64,000 bases of DNA. Source: Bacteroidales bacterium (GTDB taxonomy: Bacteria > Bacteroidota > Bacteroidia > Bacteroidales > UBA932). The notes beneath the pieces are model-generated. The model ran no database searches and was not told the origin of the DNA. It saw only the letters and a program-made list of their open reading frames with translations. Below, one piece after another: positions 1-9,251 of this stretch (position 1 is its first letter; every line of letters begins with the position of its first letter). The DNA is taken from the NCBI GenBank assembly GCA_017625535.1, contig JAGAKR010000017.1, forward strand, positions 103,204-167,203, read 5' to 3'. The position numbers and the translations under genes were made by a program.

Positions 1-2
1 AT

Positions 3-554
3 TTCATATGGTATTTGTGGTGCGGTCCGGTATCACCTCCGTTTGACAAGGACAAGATGGCTACTTTTGAACGCTACTTCTTGGCCGACAAGGAGATACA
101 GAAGGAACACAAAGGGTGGTACAATGTCCTTAAGAACAACAGGGAGATTTGTGAGATGATTCTTAAGGAGTTTGGTGTTGAGGGAGAGCCTTCACACATA
201 ATAAACGGACATATTCCTGTAAAGACATCAAAAGGGGAGAGCCCTATAAAGGCTGGAGGCAAACTCCTTATGATAGACGGCGGTTACTCCAAGGCTTACC
301 AGCAGGAGACAGGTATTGCCGGATATACACTCATCTATAACTCTTACGGGTTGAGGCTTGTCCAGCACGAGTCGTTTGAATCTACCCAAAAGGCCATAGA
401 GGAAGGGAAGGATATCATATCGGAAACCAAAGTTGTGGAGTTCCTTGACAAGAGGAAAATGGTTAGGGACACCGATATGGGCAAACAGCTTAAGGTGCAG
501 ATAGATGACCTGAAACAACTCCTGGTGGCGTTTAGAAAGGGACTTATCAGATAG
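3..554 (+). CDS. fbp: Class III fructose-1,6-bisphosphatase, C-terminal part
   Basis: The frame is open from the window edge, so the gene is cut by the window rather than by mutation; about 184 residues remain of a family usually near 650. Class III FBPases hydrolyse fructose 1,6-bisphosphate in gluconeogenesis. The visible part has the W-C-G-P-x-S-P-x-F stretch at its start, a metallophosphatase-like I-I-N-G-H-I-P-V histidine motif near base 200, and the conserved family tail. The stop is followed within about 15 bases by a GC-rich hairpin that overlaps the promoter of the next gene. Confidence 0.88.
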   Translation, partial: FIWYLWCGPVSPPFDKDKMATFERYFLADKEIQKEHKGWYNVLKNNREICEMILKEFGVEGEPSHIINGHIPVKTSKGESPIKAGGKLLMIDGGYSKAYQQETGIAGYTLIYNSYGLRLVQHESFESTQKAIEEGKDIISETKVVEFLDKRKMVRDTDMGKQLKVQIDDLKQLLVAFRKGLIR

Positions 555-564
555 TGGACATACT

Positions 565-594
565 TTTGTGGGGGCAAAAAATATATTACCTTTG
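565..594 (+). promoter_or_regulatory. Bacteroidetes-type promoter of the AspT-like permease gene
   Basis: TTTG at 565-568 and TACCTTTG at 587-594 are separated by 18 bases, which fits the Bacteroidetes -33/-7 consensus. Transcription should start near 600, giving a leader of about 33 bases. The perfect arms GGGGGCAAA (570-578) and TTTGCCCCC (591-599) lie across the spacer and the -7 box. Confidence 0.75.
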
Positions 595-609
595 CCCCCG
601 CATTTTTTA
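570..609 (+). terminator. Probable fbp terminator overlapping the next promoter
   Basis: A 9-base-pair stem (570-578 with 591-599, 12-base loop) is followed by a T-rich run at about 603-609. It lies just after the fbp stop, so it can act as its intrinsic terminator. The 3' arm is also part of the -7 box of the following promoter. Confidence 0.55.
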
Positions 610-633
610 TAGGACAAATAAATTTTAAACATT

Positions 634-2304
634 ATGGACTGGTTCAGTGAATTGATGACAGGCACTTCAATTGCGCATGCGGTACTGGTTTTGTCGGGAG
701 TTGTGGCATTGGGTGTTCTTTTGAGCAGAATCAAGATCTGCGGTGTCTCTCTTGGGGTAACCTGGATACTTTTTGTAGGTATTGTGGCGGGTCATTTCGG
801 ACTTTCTGTAAACGCGGATATCCTCAATTTCATAAAGGAGTTCGGACTTATTCTGTTTGTATATTCTGTGGGTCTTCAGGTTGGCCCGGGTTTCTTCTCT
901 TCATTCAAGAAGGGAGGACTTACTCTTAACGGTGTGGCAGTAATTACAGTATTTATAAGTGTGCTGCTGGCATATATAATACATCTTGTAACCGGCACCA
1001 GCCTCATTACAATGGCAGGCGTGCTATGTGGTGCAGTAACCAATACTCCAGGTCTTGGTGCAGCACAGCAGTCATATGTTGAGGCAACCGGAGTGGCGGA
1101 TCCGTCAATTGCCATGGGCTATGCGGTTGCTTATCCTCTTGGAGTGGTTGGCATTGTAATGTCCATTGTGCTTGTAAAGGGGCTTTTTGGAATGACAATG
1201 GAGAAGGAACTGGAGAAGGCTACCGGTGCAAGTGCTGATGCATCAAAGATGGCAACCAAATACTCTGTTGTTGTAAGAGGCGGCAATATAATAGGGAAAA
1301 CCATTGAGACTCTGCACGGTATGATAGACAAGGATTTTGTGGTTTCAAGATTGTGCAGGGCAAACGGCAAGGTGGAGATTCCTACATCTTCAACCACACT
1401 TTCTGAAGGGGACAGGATACTTGTCATTTCTGTAGAGGCCAATAAAGAGGCTGTGACAAATTTCTTTGGGCAGGAGATAGAGATGAGCGAAGAGGAGTGG
1501 AAGGATATGGACAGCCAGATGGCATCAAGGAAAATAATTGTAACAAAACATAATATAAACGGCAAAACTCTGGGAGAACTTAAGATAAGGTCTGTTTTCG
1601 GACTGAATGTAACAAGGGTTACCAGAGCCGGCATAGACCTTATGGCAACACCAGACCTTGAACTCCAGGTGGGAGACAGGGTACGTGTGGTAGGTGACGA
1701 GAAGAATATAGCGAGTCTGGCAAATGCTTTGGGCAACTCTTCCAAACAGTTGAGTTCCCCTAATCTGCTGGCAATATTCCTTGGCATTGCTGTTGGTGTG
1801 GTGTTCGGTTCAATACCGTTTATGCTTCCTGGTATGCCATCTCCTATAAAGATGGGTCTGGCAGGTGGTCCGCTCATCATCTCCATCCTTATGGGAAGGT
1901 TCGGACACAAGTTCAAAGTTGTTACATATACCACTTTCAGCGCCAATATGATGCTCAGGGAGGTTGGTATCTCACTTTTCCTTGCTGCAGTGGGTATTGC
2001 TTCAGGAGCAGGATTTGTTGATACTGTAGTGAACAAGGGCGGTTTTGCCTGGATAGGATATGGACTTATAATAACTTTTGTTCCTATGATAGCCGGTGCT
2101 GCAATTGGAAGATTCTGTTTCAATTTCAATTATTTCCAGATAATGGGACTGATTGCAGGATGTGGCACAAATCCGTCGGGACTTGCATATTCAAACTCAA
2201 TTTCACCAATAAACCAGCAGGCTGTATCTTATGCAACAATTTATCCGCTGGTAATGTTCCTGAGGGTGCTTACTCCTCAGTTGCTTGTAATTATGGCTTT
2301 GTAG
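634..2304 (+). CDS. AspT/YidE-family permease with two RCK_C (TrkA-C) domains
   Basis: 556 residues with the layout of the aspartate:alanine exchanger family: about five hydrophobic segments in residues 10-190, two cytoplasmic TrkA-C modules at about 205-290 and 290-370, then a second membrane block to the C-terminus. The internal duplication is visible as repeated G-x-x-x-G-x-N-T/P-x-G-L-x-A motifs (A-V-T-N-T-P-G-L-G-A and G-C-G-T-N-P-S-G-L-A). Members are inner-membrane antiporters; the substrate cannot be read from sequence, and AspT itself exchanges aspartate and alanine. It has its own promoter and is single-gene by spacing. Confidence 0.85.
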   Translation: MDWFSELMTGTSIAHAVLVLSGVVALGVLLSRIKICGVSLGVTWILFVGIVAGHFGLSVNADILNFIKEFGLILFVYSVGLQVGPGFFSSFKKGGLTLNGVAVITVFISVLLAYIIHLVTGTSLITMAGVLCGAVTNTPGLGAAQQSYVEATGVADPSIAMGYAVAYPLGVVGIVMSIVLVKGLFGMTMEKELEKATGASADASKMATKYSVVVRGGNIIGKTIETLHGMIDKDFVVSRLCRANGKVEIPTSSTTLSEGDRILVISVEANKEAVTNFFGQEIEMSEEEWKDMDSQMASRKIIVTKHNINGKTLGELKIRSVFGLNVTRVTRAGIDLMATPDLELQVGDRVRVVGDEKNIASLANALGNSSKQLSSPNLLAIFLGIAVGVVFGSIPFMLPGMPSPIKMGLAGGPLIISILMGRFGHKFKVVTYTTFSANMMLREVGISLFLAAVGIASGAGFVDTVVNKGGFAWIGYGLIITFVPMIAGAAIGRFCFNFNYFQIMGLIAGCGTNPSGLAYSNSISPINQQAVSYATIYPLVMFLRVLTPQLLVIMAL

Positions 2305-2337
2305 AGGGGATTTTTTTCTCTTTTTAAAAATATCCCG

Positions 2338-2398
2338 TTTCCGCTTTTCCTGAAAAAGAAATTTTTTTGTGGGAAGCGGAAATTTTTTCTTTTTCAGG
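2338..2398 (+). promoter_or_regulatory. Two interleaved stems between permease and lipoprotein genes
   Basis: Arm A (TTTCCGCTT, 2338-2346) pairs with 2374-2382, and arm B (CCTGAAAAAGAAA, 2349-2361) pairs perfectly with 2386-2398. The arms alternate A-B-A'-B', so the two stems compete or form a pseudoknot. A' runs straight into a T-rich tract (2383-2394), so stem A looks like an intrinsic terminator while stem B would bury that tract. This may be simply the permease terminator or an attenuator for the lipoprotein gene. Confidence 0.45.
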
Positions 2399-2441
2399 AT
2401 TCCGTCCTGAGCGGCAATCCTTATCATTGCGGAAAAAAGTC

Positions 2442-3668
2442 ATGTGTAAATTGTTTCTCCTTTTTGCCGCTTTTGCCGCCTTGCAGGGATGTGCTGATTT
2501 TCTTCCCGACAATTCCCGTACTGAGGGAAAGTTGGGGTTGAGTTTTGTTGAGGATGGGCCTTATACCAAAGGCGGAACCTCCATACCCGAAGGGGTTGTG
2601 GAGGATGTAAATGTGTATGTTTTTGGAGAGGGTGGTGAATTGCTTTGCAGCAGGTTTTTCAGAGGGGAGGATGCCTTTATCGGTGACCTGCAGGTTTCAC
2701 CGGGGAAGGAATATTCTGTTTACGCCGTTGCCAATTGGGGCAGTGAATGCATTGTGGAGGATAAGGCAGCAATAGAGGCCCTCACCTACAGTGCAGATAA
2801 TCCGGCAGATCTGTATTCAGACCGGGGAAGTGCCATAATGTGCGGTAAGGTGGAGGATGTACACTTTCCGCTGGATGGGGATATGCTGGAGATTGGACTC
2901 AGGAGGCTTTATTGCAATGTGCGGCTGAAATTTAATTTTGCCAATGTAAATACCGGCATAGAGTTGTCGGTGAACAGGATAAGTGTAAAGAACATCCCTC
3001 TCAGTGTTGCCCTTTTTTCAGACAATGTTGCAGGGTATGTGGCTGACGGACCTGTGTTTGAGGGCGATGCATTGTCTTTGCTGGATTCGGAGGGGGTGTC
3101 TTTTCCCATTTTTGAAAATATGCAGGGTGAGGTGGCCGGATCTTCCTCAAACAAAGGGAAAGCTTCCCTCTTGTCGCAGGAGCGGCAGCAGGTATGCAGT
3201 TTTGTGGAAATGGAGTGCAGTTACCACTCTGCAGAACGTACAGGTACCATAATATACAGGTTCTTTTTGGGTACGGGCCATTCAGACTGCAATGTGCCCA
3301 GAAATACTGCACAGACAGTTACGGTAAAGTTCAATGGAAGTGTCTCCCAAAATGAAAACAGCGTGAGTGTAGATAATTCCGCTCTTCTATACAGGCCCAC
3401 AAGAATAAGGGTTTCCCCAACTTACATACAGTTCATTTCATCCGAAAAGACTTCCAGACAATGTGTCCATACCATTGTCCCTTCATATGCATATGATACA
3501 AGGGTGGTGTGGAAAACTTCAAATGCCCGTGTCGCATCAGTTGACCAGAACGGTCTTATAACTACAGAAGGGAAGGGAAATTGTGTGGTTACCGTATCAT
3601 CTGTAGACAGACCGGATGTATATGCGCAGATAACCGTTAAAGTTGCCAAATATACCGGAGGAAGTTGA
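2442..3668 (+). CDS. Surface lipoprotein: fimbrillin-associated-like N-terminus, BIG_2 Ig-like C-terminus
   Basis: Start placed at ATG 2442 because it is followed by a short hydrophobic segment and the lipobox L-Q-G-C (Cys about residue 16); the frame runs 25 codons further upstream but without a signal. 408 residues. The region with E-D-V-N-V-Y-V-F resembles Mfa2/FimB or DUF4906-type anchor proteins of Bacteroidales surface fimbriae. The last 85 residues form a bacterial Ig-like group 2 domain (V-x-W-x-T-S-N, V-A-S-V-D, G-L-I-T-x-x-G-x-G). Likely exported and lipid-anchored; an adhesin or fimbrial accessory role is inferred. No fimbrial major-subunit gene is adjacent. Confidence 0.7.
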   Translation: MCKLFLLFAAFAALQGCADFLPDNSRTEGKLGLSFVEDGPYTKGGTSIPEGVVEDVNVYVFGEGGELLCSRFFRGEDAFIGDLQVSPGKEYSVYAVANWGSECIVEDKAAIEALTYSADNPADLYSDRGSAIMCGKVEDVHFPLDGDMLEIGLRRLYCNVRLKFNFANVNTGIELSVNRISVKNIPLSVALFSDNVAGYVADGPVFEGDALSLLDSEGVSFPIFENMQGEVAGSSSNKGKASLLSQERQQVCSFVEMECSYHSAERTGTIIYRFFLGTGHSDCNVPRNTAQTVTVKFNGSVSQNENSVSVDNSALLYRPTRIRVSPTYIQFISSEKTSRQCVHTIVPSYAYDTRVVWKTSNARVASVDQNGLITTEGKGNCVVTVSSVDRPDVYAQITVKVAKYTGGS

Positions 3669-3695
3669 CAATTTGCGCCAAGTTGGGTATTTTTG
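3664..3695 (+). promoter_or_regulatory. Promoter of the YfcC-like permease gene
   Basis: GTTG (3664-3667) and TATTTTTG (3688-3695) are separated by 20 bases. The -33 box overlaps the stop codon of the preceding lipoprotein gene. Transcription should start near 3702, about 23 bases before ATG 3725, which supports that start over the longer open frame from 3665. Confidence 0.65.
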
Positions 3696-3724
3696 CACCT
3701 CAAACTTTTAATACATTGAGGATT

Positions 3725-5311
3725 ATGGGCAAAAAGAAGAGGGAGTTTCCCAACACATATGTCATTATTTTTGGAATCATACTTGTCTGTGCACTGGCCA
3801 CATGGTTTGTACCTGGCGGTGAGTATGTGAAGGATGCTGCGGCAGGTGAGGTTGCCCAGTTCAGGGAAGTTGAGGCCCAGGGGCAGTGGTGGAGGATTAT
3901 GGAGGCATTCTACAACGGATTCACCAGGCAGTCGGGAATAATATGCTTCATTCTGGTAATTGGGGCTGCGTTCTGGGTTGTGAACAAGAGCAGGGCCATT
4001 GATGCGGGGATATTTTCATTCCTCAAATTTGTAACACGTCTGGAGAAGAACAGGGCTTTGGCCAAAGTGGGTGTGAATAATATTGTAATTGTGCTCATAA
4101 TGCTTATGTTCAGCCTGTTCGGTGCAGTGTTCGGGATGAGTGAGGAGACAATTGCTTTTGTGGTGATTCTGGTACCGCTTGCAATATCAATGGGATATGA
4201 TTCCATTGTTGGTGTATGTCTGGTTTATGTGGCGGCACACGTGGGGTTTGCAGGGGCAGTGCTCAACCCTTTTACAATAGGCATTGCACAGGATCTGGCA
4301 GGGCTGCCGCTGTTCTCGGGAATTGAATACAGGTTTTTCTGCTGGGTGGTACTTAATGTAATTACCATTTCATTTGTACTCATTTATGCCGGCAAGGTAA
4401 AGCGCAATCCGCAAAAATCCCCTATGTATGAGATTGATGCCCATTGGAGGAACCATATTGCCCAACAGGGGGAAGGGGTTGAGTATTACAGGAACAGGGC
4501 TTCCTGGGTGTCTTTTGCCATTGCTGCAGTTGTTGTGCTGCTGTTTACTGTTGGGTATAGCGGAGAAACCTGGCTATCGGTAGGTGCACAGAAATACCAT
4601 ACCGTATGGCTCCTTCCTGCAGTTGCCCTGGCATTCATTTTAACTTCGGTTGCTGCGCTCCGCAAGTCGGTACATTTCTATATATTGTCATTGCTGGGGT
4701 ATACAATAGTATATCTTGTGGTTGGAGTGCTTGGGTTCAGCTGGTACATCGGGGAGATTTCCGCGCTGTTCCTCACCCTTGGTGTGCTGTCGGGAATAGC
4801 AATGGGACTCTCAGGGAACTCAATTGTAAAGGAACTGATGGACGGGGCAAAGGATATCCTCAGTGCTGCACTTATTGTGGGACTTGCAGCAGGTATAGTG
4901 TATATATTGCAGGAGGGAAGGATAATTGATACAATCCTCCATTCTATGGCAAGCAGCCTCGGCCAGGCTGGAGAAACAGGTTCGCTGGGGCTGATGTATA
5001 TGATACAGACCGTAATAAACCTGGTGATACCTTCTGCCAGTGCAAAAGCAGCCATTACAATGCCGATTATGGCTCCGTTTGCAGATATAATAGGTGTAAG
5101 CAGACAGGCTACGGTTATGGCATTCCAGTTTGGGGACGGTTTCACCAATATGATAACCCCAACATCGGGTGTGCTCATTGCTGTGCTGGGCATTGCCAGA
5201 ATCCCATACGGGAAGTGGTTCAAATGGGCTCTTCCATTTATTCTGACACTCATTGCAATAGGATTCCTGCTGCTGCTCCCTACCGTATATATGCAGTTGA
5301 ACGGATTTTAG
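3725..5311 (+). CDS. YfcC/AbgT-DcuC-like membrane permease
   Basis: 528 residues from ATG 3725; the upstream in-frame extension lies inside the promoter. The protein has about 12 hydrophobic segments. It opens with the basic K-K-K-R-E-F-P-N-T-Y segment and the A-T-W-F-V-P-G-G-E-Y motif typical of YfcC, and ends with an I-P-S-A-S-A-K-A-A-I-T-M-P motif and the N-M-I-T-P-T-S-G motif shared with the C4-dicarboxylate (DcuC) and AbgT groups. Inner-membrane transporter; substrates in the family include dipeptides, basic amino acids and dicarboxylates, so the substrate here is open. Confidence 0.82.
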   Translation: MGKKKREFPNTYVIIFGIILVCALATWFVPGGEYVKDAAAGEVAQFREVEAQGQWWRIMEAFYNGFTRQSGIICFILVIGAAFWVVNKSRAIDAGIFSFLKFVTRLEKNRALAKVGVNNIVIVLIMLMFSLFGAVFGMSEETIAFVVILVPLAISMGYDSIVGVCLVYVAAHVGFAGAVLNPFTIGIAQDLAGLPLFSGIEYRFFCWVVLNVITISFVLIYAGKVKRNPQKSPMYEIDAHWRNHIAQQGEGVEYYRNRASWVSFAIAAVVVLLFTVGYSGETWLSVGAQKYHTVWLLPAVALAFILTSVAALRKSVHFYILSLLGYTIVYLVVGVLGFSWYIGEISALFLTLGVLSGIAMGLSGNSIVKELMDGAKDILSAALIVGLAAGIVYILQEGRIIDTILHSMASSLGQAGETGSLGLMYMIQTVINLVIPSASAKAAITMPIMAPFADIIGVSRQATVMAFQFGDGFTNMITPTSGVLIAVLGIARIPYGKWFKWALPFILTLIAIGFLLLLPTVYMQLNGF

Positions 5312-5356
5312 GGAATCCCCATTTTCTTCCCGACAGATGAAAATTTTCCATAATTG

Positions 5357-5387
5357 TTTGTACTTTAAGAAATTAATTATACCTTTG
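5357..5387 (+). promoter_or_regulatory. Promoter of the rpsL-rpsG-fusA-rpsJ operon
   Basis: TTTG (5357-5360) and TACCTTTG (5380-5387) are separated by 19 bases, a near-perfect Bacteroidetes promoter. Predicted start near 5394; leader about 46 bases before rpsL at 5440. Confidence 0.85.
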
Positions 5388-5439
5388 CAAGCCGATTTAT
5401 AATCGGGTATTTGTATAAAGTTAAGATTAACAACAAATT

Positions 5440-5823
5440 ATGCCAACAATTCAACAGTTAGTACGCAACGGTCGCGAGGTGATTGTAGAGAAATCAAAAT
5501 CACGCGCACTGGATGCTTGTCCTCAAAGACGTGGAGTTTGTGTACGTGTTTACACTACAACTCCTAAGAAACCTAACTCTGCTATGCGTAAAGTAGCACG
5601 TGTTAGATTGACAAATCAGAAAGAGGTGAATGCCTACATCCCAGGAGAAGGACACAACTTGCAGGAGCACTCAATTGTTCTTGTTAGAGGTGGCAGGGTA
5701 AAAGACCTTCCTGGAGTACGTTATCACATTCTTAGAGGAGCTTTGGATACAGCAGGTGTTGACGGACGTAAGAAATCACGTTCACTATACGGCACCAAGA
5801 GACCAAAAGCAGCTAAGAAGTAA
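5440..5823 (+). CDS. rpsL: 30S ribosomal protein S12
   Basis: 127 residues, full length. S12 lies at the 30S decoding centre and controls accuracy. The conserved loop T-P-K-K-P-N-S-A is present with lysines 43 and 44 intact, as is the P-G-V-R-Y-H loop, so none of the common streptomycin-resistance substitutions is seen. It is first in the operon, followed by rpsG after 29 bases. Confidence 0.98.
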   Translation: MPTIQQLVRNGREVIVEKSKSRALDACPQRRGVCVRVYTTTPKKPNSAMRKVARVRLTNQKEVNAYIPGEGHNLQEHSIVLVRGGRVKDLPGVRYHILRGALDTAGVDGRKKSRSLYGTKRPKAAKK

Positions 5824-5852
5824 GTCATTAATTTTTTAAAATTTCTATTGAA

Positions 5853-6329
5853 ATGAGAAAAGCAAAGCCTAAAAAGAGGATTCTACTTCCTGATCCAAAA
5901 TTCCACGATGTGTTGGTAACACGTTTCGTGAATAACTTGATGTTGCAGGGGAAGAAGAGTATCGCTTACGCTATTTTTTATGACGCAATCGACATGATTG
6001 GCGAGAAGATGAAAGATTCTGACAAGGCTCCACTTGAAATTTGGAAGAAAGCTCTTGAGAATGTAACCCCACAGGTTGAGGTAAAAAGCCGCAGAGTGGG
6101 TGGTGCAAACTTCCAGGTTCCAACTGAGGTACGCCCAGAGAGAAAGATTTCACTTTCTATGAAGAATATGATTCTTTACGCTCGCAAGAGATCTGGTCGT
6201 TCAATGGCTGAAAAATTAGCTGCAGAGATACTGGCTGCATACAATAATGAAGGTGCTGCCTTCAAAAGAAAAGAGGATATGCACAAGATGGCTGAGGCCA
6301 ACAAAGCATTTGCTCACTTCCGTTTTTAG
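5853..6329 (+). CDS. rpsG: 30S ribosomal protein S7
   Basis: 158 residues. S7 starts assembly of the 30S head by binding the 3' major domain of 16S rRNA and contacts the E-site tRNA. The basic N-terminus (R-K-A-K-P-K-K-R), the [15 protein letters not shown]-x-E-V segment and the C-terminal A-F-A-H-F-R-F are all typical. It lies between rpsL and fusA with 17 bases to the latter. Confidence 0.98.
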   Translation: MRKAKPKKRILLPDPKFHDVLVTRFVNNLMLQGKKSIAYAIFYDAIDMIGEKMKDSDKAPLEIWKKALENVTPQVEVKSRRVGGANFQVPTEVRPERKISLSMKNMILYARKRSGRSMAEKLAAEILAAYNNEGAAFKRKEDMHKMAEANKAFAHFRF

Positions 6330-6346
6330 TATCCAGATAGAACAAA

Positions 6347-8464
6347 ATGGCAAGAGATTTAAAGTATACTAGAAATATCGGTATCATGGCACATATTGAT
6401 GCCGGTAAGACAACAACTTCCGAGAGGATTTTGTTCTACACAGGTAAAACCCACAAAATTGGTGAGGTACATGAGGGTGGTGCCACCATGGACTGGATGG
6501 TTCAGGAGCAGGAGAGAGGTATTACAATTACTTCTGCCGCTACTACAGCTTTCTGGAAATACAATGGTGACCAGTACCAGATTAACCTTATCGATACCCC
6601 GGGCCACGTGGATTTTACTGTAGAGGTAGAGAGATCATTGCGTGTTCTTGATGGTACAGTTGCCACTTTCTGTGCTGTAGGACGTGTACAACCACAGTCT
6701 GAGACAGTATGGAGACAGGCAGACAAACATAGAGTTCCAAAAATTGCATACGTAAACAAGATGGACCGCGTAGGTGCGGACTTCCTTGCAGTTGTTTCTG
6801 AGATGAAGGAGAAATTGGGTGCAAACGCAGTTCCAATCGCTCTTCCAATCGGTGCAGAGGACAAGTTCCAGGGTATCGTAGACCTTATAGCAATGAAAGG
6901 CTACTTCTACGATCAGGAGAGCAAGGAGCTTGTAAACTACGAGGTAAGGGACATTCCTGAGAATATGGTTGCAGAGTGCGAGGAGTGGAGAGGCAAACTC
7001 ATTGAGGCTGCCGCTGAGTACGACGAGGCACTTATGGAGAAATTCTTCGAGGATCCTGATTCAATCACTCCAGAGGAGATTATCGCTGCCATCAGAAAAG
7101 CAACAATTGATATGGCAATTGTTCCTGTTACTTGTGGTTCATCATTCAAGAATAAAGGTGTACAGTTCCTTTTGGATGCTGTAATGAGATATCTTCCATC
7201 TCCACTTGACAAAGGCCAGGTAGAGGGTACAAACCCTAATACCGGTGAGACAGAGGTAAGGAAGTTCAATGTTAAGGAGCCTTTCTGTGCATTGGTGTTC
7301 AAGATTGCTACAGACCCATTTGTAGGCCGTCTTGCATTCATGAGGGCTTATTCTGGTAAACTTGAGGCAGGTTCATACGTTTTGAATACACGTTCAGGCA
7401 AAAAAGAGCGTATTTCACGTCTGTTCCAGATGCACTCAAACAAACAGAACCCTATTGAGTTCGTTGAGGCTGGTGACATCTGCGCTGCAGTAGGTTTCAA
7501 AGAGTTGAGGACAGGTGATACAGTTTGTATTGAGTCCAACCCTCTTGTACTTGAGCAGATGACTTTCCCTGATCCTGTAATTGGATTGGCAGTGGAGCCT
7601 AAGACTCAGAAAGACCTTGACAAATTGGGTATTGCACTTGGCAAACTTGCTGAGGAGGACCCTACATTTACAGTTAAGGCAGACCACGAGACAGGTCAGA
7701 CCGTTATCAGCGGTATGGGTGAGCTTCACCTGGATATTATTGTAGACCGTTTGAGAAGAGAGTTCGGCGTAGAGATCAACCAGGGTGCACCTCAGGTTAA
7801 CTACAAAGAGGCTATCCGCTCTACAGTACAGCACAGGGAGGTATTCAAGAAACAGTCTGGTGGTAAAGGTAAATTTGCTGATATCATTGTTGAGATTGGA
7901 CCTGCAGACGAGGGTGTTACCGGACTTCAGTTCATTGACGAGGTTAAAGGTGGTAACGTTCCTAAAGAGTTCATCCCAGCTGTTGAGAAAGGTTTCAAAT
8001 CTGCAATGGCAAATGGTGTATTGGCAGGTTATGAGGTTACTTCACTTAAGGTTAAACTTAAAGACGGTAGCTTCCACCCAGTAGACTCTGATGCCCTTTC
8101 ATTTGAGATTGCTGCAAGACAGGCATTCCGTAAAGCGCTTCCTAAAGCAACTCCTGTAATTATGGAGCCTATCATGGCCCTTGAGGTTGTAACTCCAGAG
8201 GATTATATGGGAGACATCATCGGTGACTTGAACAAACGTAGAGGTCAGATCACCAGCATGGATGCCAACGGTAACGCAAGAGTTGTAAAAGCCAATGTTC
8301 CATTGTCTGAGCAGTTCGGTTATGTTACTATCCTAAGAACAATCTCTTCTGGTAGAGCAACCAGCACAATGCAGTTCTCACACTATGCAGACCTTCCTGC
8401 AGCTCTTGCAAAAGACGTTATTGAGCAGTCTGGCAACAAGAGAATTGGTGATGACGAAGAGTAA
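6347..8464 (+). CDS. fusA: Elongation factor G
   Basis: 705 residues, normal length. EF-G is the GTPase that drives translocation and, with RRF, ribosome recycling. G1 is A-H-I-D-A-G-K-T at residues 15-22; the switch region (R-G-I-T-I-T-S-A), G3 (D-T-P-G-H-V-D-F) and G4 (N-K-M-D-R) follow. Domains II to V are present, including G-E-L-H-L-D-I-I and the domain IV loop. The codon style is that of a highly expressed gene. Third gene of the str operon. Confidence 0.98.
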   Translation: MARDLKYTRNIGIMAHIDAGKTTTSERILFYTGKTHKIGEVHEGGATMDWMVQEQERGITITSAATTAFWKYNGDQYQINLIDTPGHVDFTVEVERSLRVLDGTVATFCAVGRVQPQSETVWRQADKHRVPKIAYVNKMDRVGADFLAVVSEMKEKLGANAVPIALPIGAEDKFQGIVDLIAMKGYFYDQESKELVNYEVRDIPENMVAECEEWRGKLIEAAAEYDEALMEKFFEDPDSITPEEIIAAIRKATIDMAIVPVTCGSSFKNKGVQFLLDAVMRYLPSPLDKGQVEGTNPNTGETEVRKFNVKEPFCALVFKIATDPFVGRLAFMRAYSGKLEAGSYVLNTRSGKKERISRLFQMHSNKQNPIEFVEAGDICAAVGFKELRTGDTVCIESNPLVLEQMTFPDPVIGLAVEPKTQKDLDKLGIALGKLAEEDPTFTVKADHETGQTVISGMGELHLDIIVDRLRREFGVEINQGAPQVNYKEAIRSTVQHREVFKKQSGGKGKFADIIVEIGPADEGVTGLQFIDEVKGGNVPKEFIPAVEKGFKSAMANGVLAGYEVTSLKVKLKDGSFHPVDSDALSFEIAARQAFRKALPKATPVIMEPIMALEVVTPEDYMGDIIGDLNKRRGQITSMDANGNARVVKANVPLSEQFGYVTILRTISSGRATSTMQFSHYADLPAALAKDVIEQSGNKRIGDDEE

Positions 8465-8498
8465 TAATGAATTATAAATTGGTTAACAATTATATACA

Positions 8499-8804
8499 AT
8501 GAGCCAAAAAATAAGAATTAAACTAAAATCTTACGATCACGCTTTGGTAGACAAATCTGCCGACAAGATTGTAAAAACAGTTAAAGCTACTGGCGCTGTT
8601 GTAAGCGGTCCTATTCCACTTCCTACAGACAAGAAGATCTTTACTGTAAACCGCTCAACTTTCGTTAACAAGAAATCACGCGAGCAGTTTGAGCTAAATT
8701 CTTTCCGCCGTCTTTTGGATATCTACAGCTCTACTCCTAAAACTGTAGACGCTCTTATGAAACTTGAGCTTCCTAGCGGTGTTGAGGTTGAGATCAAAGT
8801 TTGA
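8499..8804 (+). CDS. rpsJ: 30S ribosomal protein S10
   Basis: 101 residues. S10 belongs to the 30S head and also acts with NusB in antitermination. The body [10 protein letters not shown], the G-P-I-P-L-P-T motif and the C-terminal [11 protein letters not shown] are typical. It follows fusA by 34 bases. In Bacteroides-type chromosomes rplC follows directly; here a hairpin and a tRNA gene follow instead, and the cluster resumes only at rplP, 43 kb downstream. Confidence 0.97.
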   Translation: MSQKIRIKLKSYDHALVDKSADKIVKTVKATGAVVSGPIPLPTDKKIFTVNRSTFVNKKSREQFELNSFRRLLDIYSSTPKTVDALMKLELPSGVEVEIKV

Positions 8805-8812
8805 TAATATAG

Positions 8813-8851
8813 CCTGCAAGGCCCTCAACCTATGATTTGAGGGCCGGCAGG
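8813..8851 (+). terminator. Strong hairpin ending the rpsL-rpsJ transcript
   Basis: A 9-base-pair stem (8820-8828 with 8837-8845) is extended by CCTGC/GCAGG (8813-8817 with 8847-8851) around small bulges. It has no good T-run, so it may be a 3'-end stabiliser or processing site rather than a classical intrinsic terminator. It begins 8 bases after the rpsJ stop. Confidence 0.55.
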
Positions 8852-8864
8852 TATATCATAAAAT

Positions 8865-8895
8865 TTTGCAGGTGTAAAAATTTTAATTATTTTTG
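8865..8895 (+). promoter_or_regulatory. tRNA-Met promoter
   Basis: TTTG (8865-8868) and TATTTTTG (8888-8895) are separated by 19 bases. The predicted start near 8902 is about 6 bases before the mature tRNA 5' end. Confidence 0.8.
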
Positions 8896-8907
8896 CATTC
8901 TCATTCG

Positions 8908-8982
8908 GGTCCTATAGCTCAGTTGGTTAGTAGCACCTGACTCATAATCAGGGGGTCGCTGGTTCAAGCCCAGCTGGGACCA
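8908..8982 (+). tRNA. tRNA-Met (anticodon CAT), probably elongator
   Basis: 75 bases. The acceptor arm pairs GGTCCTA with TGGGACC, the anticodon stem is CCTGA/TCAGG around loop CTCATAA, and the T stem is GCTGG/CCAGC. CCA is not encoded. The anticodon stem lacks the three G-C pairs of initiator tRNA, so elongator Met is likelier; an Ile tRNA with a lysidine-modified CAT cannot be excluded. It has its own promoter and terminator and sits exactly where the ribosomal cluster is interrupted. Confidence 0.92.
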
Positions 8983-9000
8983 CTTAAATGAGCAACAAAA

Positions 9001-9028
9001 AGCCTTGCAGAAATGCAGGGCTTTTTTT
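9001..9028 (+). terminator. Intrinsic terminator of tRNA-Met
   Basis: Stem AGCCTTGCA/TGCAGGGCT (9001-9009 with 9014-9022, one G-U), loop GAAA, then a T-run to 9028. The rest of the gene-free stretch 9029-9349 holds repeat copy A and otherwise nothing I can identify. Confidence 0.88.
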
Positions 9029-9085
9029 GTATCCAATTAGTTCAGTCTGTCGTTTGCCTGTCAGCCGGAGCCTGAACAGTAACTT

Positions 9086-9251
9086 CCCAAGAGGTTGTTC
9101 CACTCAACCCGCTCTACAGGCTTCCTGGTGCGCATTGCATACCCTAACCTCATCATTTAACTTGAGGTTAAGAATCTCCCTTAGCCACAAACAGGTTCTA
9201 CAGAGCGTACAAAGCCATTCCTGGCAAATCAAGCTCGCTTAACCTCTTGGG
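9086..9251. repeat. 166-base inverted-repeat element, copy A
   Basis: Bounded by perfect 11-base terminal inverted repeats CCCAAGAGGTT (9086-9096) and AACCTCTTGGG (9241-9251). An internal hairpin TAACCTC/GAGGTTA lies near the middle and CGCTCT/AGAGCG forms a further stem. It matches copy B at 12792-12957 in opposite orientation, the same length with about 13 differences by eye (roughly 92 percent). There is no open frame of note. A MITE-like non-autonomous element or a structured RNA repeat are the two readings; no target-site duplication is obvious. Confidence 0.8.

Noticed and set aside
1131-2129. Minus-strand open frame of 332 codons opposite the AspT-like permease gene
   Set aside because: Serine/threonine/proline-rich translation typical of an antisense frame; the plus strand encodes a complete membrane transporter.
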